Assembly (NCBI GenBank): GCA_008802785.1
Contig: VUYT01000014.1
Location: forward strand, 372,001-436,000
Length of the DNA stretch: 64,000 nucleotides
Direction of reading: 5' to 3'
From: Symmetrospora coprosmae
Taxonomy: Eukaryota > Basidiomycota > Cystobasidiomycetes > Symmetrosporaceae
Of this stretch, positions 10,601-20,636 are shown piece after piece. Both the position numbers and the translations under genes were made by a program. Each line of letters opens with the position of its first letter. Position 1 is the first letter of the stretch. Below the pieces are notes generated by a model. That model made no database searches. It saw nothing but the letters and a program-made list of their open reading frames with translations, and was not told the DNA's origin.

Positions 10601-11619
10601 TCACTTCTTCTTCTGCCTCTTTGCCTCCCGCGCTGCGGCACTTGGCGTGTCGCTGCTCGCGGGCTTCTTGAACGTTGCCGATGCTGGCTTTGTGCTAGCT
10701 GTCCCAGACGCTCCTGCCGGCGTCGCTGAAGGCGCTGGCTGCGCAGCAGCTGCGCCCTCCTTCACCTTCGCCGCCGTGGACGCCGCGCTTCCCGGCGCGC
10801 CCGCTGCTGCTGTTCCACTGCCACCAGCAGCTGTCGTGTTCGCCTCCTCGTCCTCGTCTCCTTCGCTGGCAGAGACGACGTTCGCGTCCCTGTCCCGCAG
10901 CTGAAGGCTGTCGAGATACGTCCCGCTGCTCCTGGAGAAGAGGCGTTCTTCCTCCTGCACGGGCTGCATGAGCATCCCGTTCGGCCCAACAATGCCTGTC
11001 GCGTAGCCAGGCGGGTTGCCGCCTCCGCCGCGCGAGGCCGTCCCAGCGCCCTTCTTTCGCCCCGCGGCGTCGCTCCCCGCGCCTCCTGGCTTGAGATAGC
11101 TGTCGTACCCTTTGACAATGTTTCCGAACGGAGCGGCGTTCGCTCCGCCTGTACTTGCGAGATCGACAGAGAGGTAAGACGTCTCGAAGGCGTAGATCGC
11201 CGCTTCGTGCGAGCTCTGCGGAGGAGGCAGATGACACAACAGAACTTCGGGTCAGCCGGGTGGGAGGAGTGAGGAAGAGAACGGGGAAAGGCTTTCCGCA
11301 CAAGCTGCCGGTCGATGCCTTGCTTCTTCACCAGGTTCGCCATCAAGTCGCGCCTGGCTGCTTCGAGCTGCTCGCGTATCTCCTCGGGCGTCTCCTTCAC
11401 TGGCGGGATCGCGCTTGCCGCCGCAGAGGCTATCTGAGTGTCTGCGTTGGTACCAGTGCTGGCCTGTATCTCTGCGCTTTTGGCCTTTCCATCGGCTGTC
11501 TTCGCATCGTGGCCGGACTGCGGCTGCGCGCCTTCGGGCGCTGGAGTCGCCTTCGCAGATGTCGCCGCTGTTGCTGCCGCAGGAGCGGGCGATGCGGAGG
11601 CAGAGACGTCTTGCGACAT
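10601..11619 (-). CDS. EAF6: Eaf6, NuA4 histone acetyltransferase subunit
   Basis: Two exons, 11619-11302 and 11215-10601, in phase 0, encoding 310 aa. The conserved Eaf6 core spans the splice: ETPEEIREQLEAARRDLMAN (a coiled-coil segment), then HEAAIYAFETSYLS and GNIVKGYDSYLK, the family hallmark. Eaf6 is a small accessory subunit of NuA4 (and of MYST complexes in animals) that acetylates nucleosomal H4/H2A. The protein is longer than typical Eaf6, about 100-200 aa. It has an Ala-rich N-terminal extension, and a C-terminal tail of Ala/Gly/Ser and acidic residues that ends in a nuclear-localisation-like REAKRQKKK. The intron donor reads GTGCGG. The gene converges on the zinc-finger gene with 126 nt between stop codons. 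Confidence 0.9.
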
Positions 11620-12118
11620 TGCGCCGTGCGTGCTACGGGTGCGAAGAGTGGTCTATGACATGATGGAGAGAGCACAAGCGGCACGAGTCGGCGCAAGTCG
11701 ACGCAGCGCCCAGCCAGGAACACGTGCTTTCACATCCTACTCGAGTAGGGAAGGTCAGGAAAGGCGAGGCAGAGCGCAATGCGCAGCAGAAGCAGCGGAC
11801 AGTCCTGCCGAGCAGCGGACAGTCCTGCCGAGCGGGTGTCGCAGATGCGTGCTGCATCAGGAGAGCTGTTGCTTGCTTGCTGTCTTGCCCGACAATGCGG
11901 CAGCAGGGCGGAAACTAGTTACACAAGAACAAACTGGGAGCGCTTTGTCGTGAGGTAAGGAGCAGCCGCATGGCATGAGAGAGGAGTCGTGGGTCGGTAA
12001 GGCATGATGGAGGTGAGCGAGCTAAAGAGTGTCCGTGCGGCGAATGGCTCGCGGCGGCTAGCTGAGCGCGAGTTCGGAAGCGCAGCGTCTGGTCTGGGCA
12101 CCGGGGAGGCGGCCGTGC
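11620..12118. promoter_or_regulatory. Upstream region of EAF6 with a tandem repeat
   Basis: About 500 nt between the EAF6 ATG and the stop of the first CYSTM gene, both on the minus strand. It contains the 20-bp tandem duplication listed separately. No additional coding or RNA gene was recognised. Confidence 0.45.
11791..11830. repeat. Perfect 20-bp tandem duplication upstream of EAF6
   Basis: agcagcggacagtcctgccg occurs twice without a mismatch or gap, about 170-210 nt upstream of the EAF6 start codon. It could double a regulatory site or be simple slippage. Confidence 0.85.
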
Positions 12119-13103
12119 CTATAGGCAGGCGTCACAGCAGGCGTCCGCGAGCTGGTGGAGAGAAAGTCGAAAGGCGAGAGGTGATACCGGAGCGTAAGGC
12201 GGTGAGGAAGCACATGCGGGCAGAGGCAGGGCACGTCATCAGCATCCAGCCGGGTACCTACACGCCAAGATGAACCTCGCACTTACACACTGGTGCATTG
12301 CAGAGTATACGTCGCGGAAAGCGGAGTGGGTGCCTCACATGTCAGTATCTGAGTGTTCGCGTGCGAGGGAGGAAGGACCTGAACTCACGCATCCGGCGCA
12401 CACAGCGCAGAAGGCACCGCAGCAGCTGTAGATTGAGTGGCAGGTTACCGTCAGTTCCTTCTCCCTAGCGTACGATGTGCGTGCATGCCAGACGCTGCAG
12501 ATTATCGGAAGCTTACCCAAGACCGCCTGCGGGTGGGTTTGCAGAACATAGAGTCAGCCCGAGGTACGCTAGAGACGCCGACGGCGACCGAGCTCCTGTA
12601 ACGCCAATTACTCACCTCCGCTCTGCTTCTGAGGAGGTGCCTGCTGCACGTAGACTGGCTGTTGCTGCGGGTAGTACCCCTGCTGCTGCTGGGGGTAACC
12701 ACCACCGTACTCTGCAAAGACGGGACCGGCAGGCGCCAGCGATGGTCGAGATTGGTGTGACCATCGGGACACGATTGCGACAAGCAGGAGGGAATACGCG
12801 AAGAAGTCGGCTCTCCGTCAGCTCGCTCCGGCGTCGGCTCCGCACGTTGGCGCGGCGCGGGCGCAACGAGGGCTCTGCAGCTTGCGGCTTCTCTGCAGTG
12901 CTCTTTGGCGCACTACGCAAGCAGAAGGGAATAGACGCACGACCGCCCGGAGGACCATATTGCATTGGCTGCTGCATGCCGTATCCCTGCTGTCCGTGCC
13001 CGCCAAAGCCCTTGTCGGCGCCTTGTGGCGGGCCGTAGGACTGCTGCGGGTACTGGGGCTGCCCTCCCTGAGGCTGTCCGCCGTAGTAGCCAGAGTTGGA
13101 CAT
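12119..13103 (-). CDS. CYSTM-type Cys-rich tail protein (copy A)
   Basis: Five exons (13103-12944, 12711-12616, 12526-12517, 12425-12389, 12151-12119), all in phase, encode 111 aa. The N-terminal ~90 residues are a Gly/Tyr/Gln/Pro-rich, YGPP/YPQQ-type spacer. The last ~25 residues are the Cys-rich module, assembled from three tiny exons: CCGAFCAVCAGC then LADACCDACL and stop. CYSTM proteins are small tail-anchored or membrane-associated factors linked to stress and metal tolerance. The final 33-nt exon was chosen because it restores the CYSTM ending in phase after a ~237-nt intron. Without that splice the frame runs into unrelated sequence ending HSDTDM. The gene sits head-to-tail with a paralogue upstream. 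Confidence 0.72.
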
Positions 13104-13488
13104 TGTGTGCGAGTGGTGTGTACGTATGTGTAGATCTCGAGGTGGATGCCTGCTTGGAAGCTGATGTATGCTTGCTTGCCTGCTGGATGGTGGCGGGAAG
13201 AGGAGAAGCGTCCAGAGCGGTGCTGCGGCTGCGTTCGCGGACCTGACAGGTGTCACGATTCGGGCTGGATCGCTTGGAGCAAGATGGCGACCACGATAGA
13301 GGGCGAGAGACAGGACACAGGGCATCCCTCAAGCAACTCGCTTGCGGCTTCACACAGGCATGACAGTGTGACGGGCTGAACGTGGCTGAAGAGTCAATAC
13401 TCGTTGCGTGTATTAGAGACCAGTAGCGATACAAGCGAAGTGCGGCACCAACGAGCACGTCTACTGTACTCTGATGCACGTAGCCTGC
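13104..13488. other. Spacer between the two CYSTM genes
   Basis: Holds the promoter of copy A and the 3' UTR of copy B. No coding or RNA signal was seen. Confidence 0.5.
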
Positions 13489-14108
13489 TCAACAGAGCAT
13501 GTCGGCACAGCAACTGCAGTTCAGACGTCCAGGCGGCACTGTCAGCTCGCCGCACTCTTGACGTGGCAGCAGCGCTTGACTCACCATCCGGTACAAACGG
13601 CGCAGCAGATGCCAAAGAAACCCATGGAGGACGACCCTTTGTCTTGTTGCTGCTGTTGCCCCTGCCAGTTGTTCGGCTGGGGCGGTCCTCCGTTCATGAC
13701 ATATACATTGGGAGGCTGTCCCGGTCCCTGCATTGGAGGAGGACCGCCGTGATAGGCGCCATGCTGCATCTGATACTCTGCGGTGAAGAGATGAGGCCGC
13801 TGTGGTCAGCGCGAGCGGCCAGGAAATTAGCCGTCCGACAGCAACCTGAGCTCACGGCCAGGAGGTGGGCCATACTGCTGTGGCGGCTGATACTGCTGCA
13901 TGTCTGGGGCACCACCCCAGCCTCGCTGTTCGCCAGTCTTGCCATCGCTGTAGCTGCCGTGTTGGCCTGACCACGGTGTCTGCTGGTCTGGAGCTGGCTG
14001 GTACGGCTGCTGCCCGCCGGGCGGAGGGTACGAGGCGGACGCGGCAGGGTAGGCTGGGGCAGCGGGGTCAGGAGGAGGAGCGTTGTTGTAGCATGCGGCG
14101 CTGGACAT
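13489..14108 (-). CDS. CYSTM-type Cys-rich tail protein (copy B)
   Basis: Three exons, 14108-13856, 13777-13585 and 13513-13489, in phase, encoding 156 aa. It starts MSSAACYNNAPPPDPAAPAY and continues as a Pro/Gln/Gly/Tyr-rich spacer (PPQQYGPPPG, QPPNVYVMNGGPPQPNNWQG). The C-terminus is GFFGICCAVCTGC joined to CCADMLC, the cysteine ladder of CYSTM modules. Only the last 25-nt exon supplies the final cysteines; unspliced, the frame would end within the intron. It is a tandem paralogue of the downstream gene, with the same architecture but fewer introns and a different spacer. Likely a small membrane-associated stress protein by family analogy; substrate and site are unknown. Confidence 0.75.
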
Positions 14109-14821
14109 GTTGTCTCGTTAGAGGATGGTTAAAGCTCAGGTGAGTCAGGTAGAGCTGCAAACGTGAGTTGGCGCGGTAGAGCTGAATCGTCAACGGGCGA
14201 GCCCACTCCCAGCGCATATGGGAGCGAGCAGCCAAGCGATCGTGGCCCCCTTGTCGGCATACTGCGCAGCCATATCTCTGGCAGTCGTTGCTCTTCAAGG
14301 GGATGTCCGGGAACCATCCGAGCGCAGCATCGCGACGAGCGGGCGGCACCATGCAGAGTGCAGGTAGACTGGTTTGAGTAGGACGTCAGCTGTGAGGACG
14401 TACGTCAATGCGTGTGCGAGCTAGTCCTCTGTCAGAAGGAAATGCCTTTGTGCACTCGAAATCTCGACTGCGAGGGAGCATGGTCAGTGCCGGCGCTCGC
14501 GCTGCGACTCGGGCAGGGCTGGGCCGCATGGATGCTCGCGCAGCACTGTATCCGGATCATGACTCGTCGTTGTGCCATGCGGATTGCACGCAGCCATTCG
14601 AGTCACAATCATTGCCTGCTCGCTCGTTGCGTGCTTATGCAGCAGTCCTCTTGTTCGCCACCTTATTAAGCTGGAAGGATTCAGTCAGCGGCCCCCCTCC
14701 CCGGGCTGGGCCACGCCGAAGTTGGCCTTCCCTGGGCTGGCTGCGTCAACGGGGAGGGCCCACTCTGCTCCAGTCCTCACTTCAGCATCCCCACACCCCA
14801 AAGGCAGAACAGACAGTCAAG
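14109..14821. promoter_or_regulatory. Divergent promoter region, CYSTM B / RPL10
   Basis: About 710 nt between two divergent start codons. The 130 nt before the RPL10 ATG are rich in C/T tracts and GGGCTGG-like repeats (gggctgggcc, tgggctggctg), as expected of a strong ribosomal-protein promoter/leader. No further gene was recognised. Confidence 0.45.
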
Positions 14822-16076
14822 ATGGGACGACGACCTTTCAAGTGCTACCGCTACTGCAAGAACAAGCCGTTCCCAAAGTCGCGGTACAACCGGTGGGTCT
14901 GTCCTTAGGGTGCGGGCGCTTGCTGGAGCATCGCAGCTGACTGAGCGCGGCCTTCGACGACCTCAAACAGTGGTGTCCCCGACCCGAAGATTCGTATCTT
15001 CGACCTCGGAAGGAAGAAGGCGTCTGTCGTGAGTTGATGGCTCGACGGATGGATGCTGCTGCTCGGGTGGACGGGTCCCTTCACCGGCTGCAGGAGTCTG
15101 GGCGAACGCTGCACGGAGGGCAGAGAGGAACAGGGATGGACATGCAGCAATCAAGCAGCCGAGGAGGTCACGCAAGGGGGACAGTGACTCAGGAGAAGGC
15201 ACCGCACAAGCAGCAGGAGCAAGCGTCGGATGAGGGTATCGCTGTGCAGGATCAACCGTGCAGCAAGCGGACCGGGGCCCACCGAGCAGCAGCAGCATCA
15301 GCAGCAGCGCCGCCCATGCATGCCAGATATTGCACGCATAAACAGCGAGCTGACCCTTCGCACCCACCCTCACCCCAGGATGAGTTCCCCTTCTGCGCGC
15401 ACCTCGTCTCGAACGAGTACGAGCAGCTGTCGTCCGAGGCGCTCGAGGCGGCGCGTATCTGCGCCAACAAGTACGTGACCAAGACGAGCGGCAAGGACAG
15501 CTTCCACATGCGCGTCCGTGTGCACCCCTACCACGTCGTCCGAATCAACAAGATGTTGTCCTGCGCCGGTGCGGATCGACTCCAAACCGGTATGCGAGGT
15601 GCATGGGGCAAGCCCTACGGCACCGTCGCGCGAGTCAACATCGGCCAGGTCATCCTCTCCATCCGATGCAAGGACGCAAACAAGGCCATTGTCATTGAGG
15701 CCCTTCGCCGTGCACGATACAAGGTGCGTGCGGTGCTGGGCACTGTGCTACTGCTATCTGTTCCTCCGAGATCCTGACTCGGTTCCTCTCGTTTCGCCGT
15801 TTGCAGTTCCCCGGACAGCAGAAGATCATCGTCTCGAAGAAGTGGGGTTTCACCCCGCTCAGGCGAGAGGAGTACCTTGGCCTCAAGGCCGAGGGCAAGC
15901 TGCAGCAGTGCGTGCGAGCCCTGACCCCCTGTGTCGCCCTTCTCTGCTTGGCTGACTTGCCGTTGCGCGCGCTCGTGCCACTTCACAGGGATGGAGCATA
16001 CGTGCAGTTCCTCAAGCCCCAGGGTGACCTCGTCAGGAACCTCAAGGCGCTCGACAAGGTTGCCGCCAGCAACTAA
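14822..16076 (+). CDS. RPL10: 60S ribosomal protein uL16 (L10)
   Basis: Five exons, 14822-14892, 14971-15028, 15379-15723, 15807-15907 and 15989-16076, encode 220 aa, the usual length. Recognised end to end: [96 protein letters not shown] and [15 protein letters not shown]. uL16 joins the large subunit late in maturation; its internal loop contacts the P site and is checked during Sdo1/Efl1 release of Tif6. The second intron (350 nt) is several times longer than the other introns here. I searched it for a box C/D snoRNA and found no convincing box pair. Confidence 0.97.
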
Positions 16077-16792
16077 GTCGATGCCGCTGCGAGGAGGGAG
16101 AGAACATCAGCAGTGTTGTGACTTCCTTCCTCTTTTCTCGTCGTTGCGGAGTCTGACCAAGCACACACTGTAACGCTCGCGTTTGGGACGGAACGGAGTT
16201 TGGCTGCGACAGCTGATGGCCTACCGGTGGCGACTGACGCACAGTCTCTTCGGCCGCCCTACAGCCCTTGCTGTCTACAGGTTCCTCTCTCTCCATCTAC
16301 ACAACCCGCTTCTATCCACTTGCTGCCTCTCCCTCTATGAGGGAGCTCCTCCGTGGGGTAGCGAGGGGAAGAGGTGGGGAGATTTCTCCGTTTCATAGCC
16401 ACTTTTCGTGAGAACTAGTTGTCCGAATGGATCGGCTCTCTTATGCTGCTGCAATGCAAAAGCTCACTGTCCGGGGCCTCTGTGCGAACATCTTGCACTT
16501 GCTTGCTGCTTCGCGTTTGCCCTTGCTCTGGCTGTGAGCATCGATCGAGCTTGTGGTGAAGGTGTGACGGCGACGCGACATTGACTACAAGCCCTAGTGA
16601 TACACTACGCTCGCGTTCTGACTGGCATGGTCGGCACCTTTCAAGCCTTTTGACATACAGTCCCGCTGACACTGATCCACGCTGATCGAGCCTGCATCGC
16701 ATAGATGCCCAGAGACGTCTGCAGAGCCATTTAAGCAGGCTGGCCCGCGCCATGCCGCACTTCAAGCCTAGTGACTCCCCTTGCCTTCCCGC
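16077..16792. other. Convergent intergenic region, RPL10 / RNPS1
   Basis: About 715 nt between the stop codons of two convergent genes, unusually long for this window. It was scanned for tRNA-like T-loops and open frames with conserved motifs, and nothing was supported. A small non-coding RNA cannot be excluded. Confidence 0.4.
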
Positions 16793-18258
16793 TCATCGAT
16801 ATGTCGGGCTCGGCCGCCTCACTCCTCCCTGTCTGCGTCTCGGCGGACTCCTGCTGCGTGACCTGCTCCTGCTCGGGCTCCTCCTCCTTCCAGCGCCCCC
16901 ATTCGGCGGAGGTGGACCAGATCTCCCGTCGAAGCGTCTCGGGGGCGGCGGAGGGCCACCGCGTCGGTTGTCGTCGTACGGAGGCGGTCGCCGCCCATCG
17001 CGGCCCATGTCGCGATCACGGTCGCGGTCGTAGCCTCTGTAGCGGTCCCTGTCGCGGTCGGCGAAGCGATCACGGTCACGGTCACGGTCGCGGTCGCGGT
17101 TGTCGTAGCGATCTCGGTCCCCGTGTCGCGCGCGCTCGCGCTCCCTGTCGTCGTACCGGCGTGGCGCAGGTGCCGCTGCGGGAGGGGAAGGCCCGCGCTC
17201 TCCCGGTGCGCGCTTCATCGTCACGCTGAGCAGGCTGCCGTCTAGCTGTCCTCTGTCCATGTACGCCACTGCCTTCTCGGCGTCCGCGGCCGCGCTGAAG
17301 AGGACATTCGCAAAGCCCCGGTGCGAGGCGACTGCCATTCACGCAAATGACAGATCAGCCTCCCGGTCAGCACAGTTCCGCATGAATCATATTGTGGGCA
17401 GATTGCGCAGCGTGGGAAGGCGGACGCACTTTTGGGGTTCAAGGGCATGTCGACGCGCTCAACCTCGCCGTACGCAGCAAAGATCTCCTCAATGTGCTTC
17501 TCGGCCACGTTCTTGGTCAGGTGCGAGACGACAACGGTGCGCGGGCGCTCTTCCTCCTCGTCGCGCCGCTTCTTGGGAGGCGGGCTTGCCGAGCGCTTGC
17601 GAGATGCGGCAGCGGCGGCGGCGACGGGCGAACGCGAGCGCGAGCGTGAGCGGGATCTCGAAGGGGAGCGGGAGCGAGAGCGAGAGCGAGAGACTGAGCG
17701 CGAGTACGGAGAGCGGCTGCGCGAGCTGAGGAACCCGAAACGCGGGACTGTCAGCGAGCAAGAAGCAGCATATCATATGTTGTAGCGGGAAGCGACGCAC
17801 TAGGATCTTGACCTGGACTTTGAGCGAGGTGAGCGAGAGTACGGCGAGCGCGAGCGGGAGCTGCGAGGAGAAGAGGGGGAGAGAAGACCATGCACGTCGA
17901 GAGCGGGCACTCAGTATCACGCATGGTTTTCCATCAGGGCGAGGTGGACGCACTATGACCTGCTCCTGCTGCGTGAACGCGACCTGCTTCTCGACGGCGA
18001 GCGGCTCCGGCTCCGACTCCGACTCCTGTGCAGGTGCAGCACACCAGACCAGCAACAGGGGGAGAGCAACCGGTTTCCAGTCAGACACGCTTATCTTTCT
18101 CGGGCAAACCGCGCCGCAGCCACTCACTTGACCCGCTTGCTGTTGCTGTTGCTGCCTCCTGCGCCTGCTGCTGCTCCTGCTGGGCTCCGACTCTTTGAGC
18201 GTCCCATCGACACCGAGCGCGTTCGCGTCCGCGAGCGTCCTCGTTCCGGTTCTGCCAT
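16793..18258 (-). CDS. RNPS1-like SR splicing factor (EJC/ASAP)
   Basis: Starts MAEPERGRSRTRTRSVSMGR at 18258. Several short exons encode an Arg/Ser domain: SRSRSRSRSPSR runs, then SRSRSPYSRSPRSKSR. A linker KRSASPPPKKRRDEEERPRT leads into one RRM: VVVSHLTKNVAEKHIEEIF (RNP2 side), AYGEVERVDMPLNP, then HRGFANVLFSAAADAEKAV (RNP1 side) and MDRGQLDGSLLSVT. The RRM is split by an intron at about 17442-17345 (AAA A|GTGCGT to GGCAG). The C-terminal tail is rich in R/D/Y/G/P repeats and ends RRRSPSRSRSRSRSPP...PTYR. The RRM matches RNPS1 best (TRNV.KDHI.EIF..YG, RGYAYVEF, MDGGQIDG). RNPS1 acts with the exon junction and ASAP/PSAP complexes in splicing and RNA quality control. Confidence 0.85.
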
Positions 18259-18573
18259 GTATCTGTCGAGCAGTAGAGTAGTGTAGACTGCTAAACTGGG
18301 TGCAGCTCTACTGACTTTCAGTCGGGGTCTGGCGAAAAGGAAAAGGATGGATGCTTGGAGCTGGAGCGCGGTTCAGACGATGACCGGGCAAGGCGAGCAG
18401 CAGCAAACGACAAAAGGGCAGGACAGCTCGTACTCTTGCTTCCACTGCCTCGATTGGGTTGACAGAGCCGCGATTGAAGCTGCCCTTGCACAACGCATAC
18501 CATGACATCTCCGCAATTGTCAATCTGCAGCCGCTATGTACATGCATGCTGCCACGCTCTTCCGCCAAGCTGC
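18259..18573. other. Spacer RNPS1 / TLG2
   Basis: Promoter and leader of the RNPS1-like gene and the 3' UTR of TLG2, both on the minus strand. No other feature was seen. Confidence 0.45.
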
Positions 18574-20441
18574 TTACGACTTCCATCTCCGAAACAAGAG
18601 CGGGCCGGCTTCAAGCAACGCTGGCGGTAAAGGCGCAGCCGATGAAGGGAGAGTGACGGCTGGCGGGTCCGAGTAATGCTGCTGGCCTCGAGCTCGTGGC
18701 TTGTAGACCAGTATGACGATTGCCCCAATAACGAGCAGGATGAGCAAGCAGATGACCTGGCGCTTCCCAGAGCGACGCTGGTATCTGCGGACGATATTGA
18801 AAGCACAGCGTCAGCGGGTCATCCACCGTAGCTAGAGAAGTGCGGCGAGGGTGCTGCGCCACGCCACAAGCGCACTTTGTAGCCGTCTTGAGCTCCTCAA
18901 CCGCGCCCTCCATATCCCTCGCCATGTTTTCAATGTTGTAGTCGATGCGGTCCAGCAGCGTTCCCTGGTCAATGACGAGCCCGGAAAGGTCCTTGAACAG
19001 GTCTGCAAGGTCCGTGATGGATTCTGCAATGTGCGTGATCTCGCGGTCGCGCTGCGTGATGGCTTCCAGGGAGAGGCCGCCGCCGCGAGAGACTTGCTGC
19101 TGCTGCTGCTGCTGATCAGAGAGCGGCAGGGAAGAGGTCGCTAGGGTGTCTTCGGACTGTTGCGCAGGCCCAGGGCGAAAAGCCAGTCAGCTCTGCATCG
19201 ACGCGGGATGTTGATTGCGAGACTCTGACGCACGAGCGCGAGATCGTCGTTCACCGACGCGTAAGAGTCCTTAATGGGGACCGCGCCACTGGCAGCAAGG
19301 ATGTCCTGATTCCGGATCTCATGGCCTCGCAATTCTGGACGGGCGGAGGAGGCACGGGAGAGCGGGTAGCGGAGAGGTGAAAGAGGTAATGCGTCAGCAG
19401 TAGACACGGCAGTGTTGAAGAATCGGGTTACCCGCGACCCACGCTTGAGATAGTTGCTCTGCTTCTTGCGGAAGATGGTGCTCGCGTTCTGCACTTTTGT
19501 CGCGAGCGCCGTCTGTACATTCTGAATCATGACTCTGTCCTCCTTGCTCGTCGTAGCCATTGGAAGATTGCGAGCCGTGTGCGCTATGCGCGTGATGATG
19601 GTCTGGCACTTGCGGAGCTCCTGGCACGCGCACGAAAGACGGAGGCTCAGCGGATGCTGATGCGAGGCGACGCGACGCTCGGAACCGACCCACCCGCGTG
19701 ATGTCTGCCGTCACATTGGCAATCTCGCGCTCCTCGGCCGTCTTGTCGCTAAAACCTGGGAGGATGTGCTTTGCGTGTAGCTTGTCGAGCTGAGTGACTG
19801 GCGTGGGTCAACGCAGGGAGTGCGGAAAAGGTCAATAAACGTGAAGGGTGCATGCCGAAAGCCCGGTCTCTCGACCACGCACATCTCGCCTTGAGGCGCT
19901 CGAGGATCTCGTCTACTTTGTCGGCTTCATCGACCCTGTTCGGTCAGGCCCGCATAATGCAGGCGCGCGCGTATCGCCAAAGTGGGAAACGGACGTTAGG
20001 CGTCCGCTCCTGCAGCAAGTCCCCATGACGAAGATCACGGCCTCACCATTGTGGAGGCAGGCTGCTCATCTGTATAACCTCGTGCGGTCCCCCGCTGTCC
20101 CCTGTATTCTTGCCCTTTCCCTTGCCCTTTCCCTTCGCCTTGGCTCGCCCGCTCCCCAGCAGCCCAGCGCTCTCCTCCCCTGCGATGCTGTCACCTTCCT
20201 CATAGTCATCGCTGTAGGTTGCGCGCCCCTTGCCCTTGTCACTGTAGCCGTAGCCATATCCATTTCCAGAGGATGAGGGCGCGCGGATGACGGTATCGCG
20301 GTAGCTGAGGAACAGCCCCGTCCTCGAGCGCGTCACGGGGAGCAGCAGCGAGGTGGGCGCTGCTAAGCCGCCTGACGCGGACGGTGATGCCGATGTCGAT
20401 GCTGAAGTCGAGGATACGGGGAGTGAGGCATAGTAGGCCAT
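18574..20441 (-). CDS. TLG2: t-SNARE Tlg2 / syntaxin-16 homologue
   Basis: Several exons; ATG at 20441, stop at 18576-18574. N-terminal TRSRTGLFLSYRDTVIRAP is the Tlg2/syntaxin-16 signature that binds the Sec1/Munc18 protein Vps45. A helix exon EILERLK and VTQLDKLHAKHILPGF form the Habc region. The SNARE motif runs ITQRDREITHIAESITDL to FKDLSGLVIDQGTLLDRIDY and NIENMARDM, with the expected central Gln in VIDQGT. A C-terminal hydrophobic anchor (QVICLLILLVIGAIVILVYK) is followed by a ~40-residue luminal tail. A Lys/Gly run (AKGKGKGKGK) and a poly-Gln patch before the SNARE motif are low-complexity insertions. Qa-SNARE of TGN/endosomal fusion. Start codons of TLG2 and ERG8 are 195 nt apart. Confidence 0.93.
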
Positions 20442-20636
20442 TGTGGTTGGAGGAAAGCACAAGGGAGAAGGTGCGTCGATGCTGTCTGCGCGCGCCATCG
20501 GCCAGGCACGGGGCACCGGGGCACGAGATTCAGGCTCAGGCTGACAGCAGCAGCAGCAGCAGCAGCGGGAGGAGGAGGAGAAGGCACTCGTCATTCTTGA
20601 CAGGATACCGCTCCACTCTCCCTGCAAGGAAGCAGC
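20442..20636. promoter_or_regulatory. Compact bidirectional promoter TLG2 / ERG8
   Basis: Only 195 nt separate the two divergent ATGs. The interval contains a CAG-triplet tract of about seven units next to a GGA tract (around 20542-20580) and little else. It must hold both core promoters and leaders. Confidence 0.6.

Noticed and set aside
15029-15378. Box C/D snoRNA in the RPL10 intron
   Set aside because: An ATGA-like string near 15230 has no matching D box with a terminal stem, so it is not reported as a gene.
16077-16792. tRNA or other RNA gene in the long RPL10/RNPS1 spacer
   Set aside because: No T-loop/anticodon-arm combination was found by eye.
17028-17112. Regular short repeats resembling a CRISPR or tandem array
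   Set aside because: They are Arg-Asp codon repeats in the RNPS1-like tail; there are no spacers and the reading frame is continuous.
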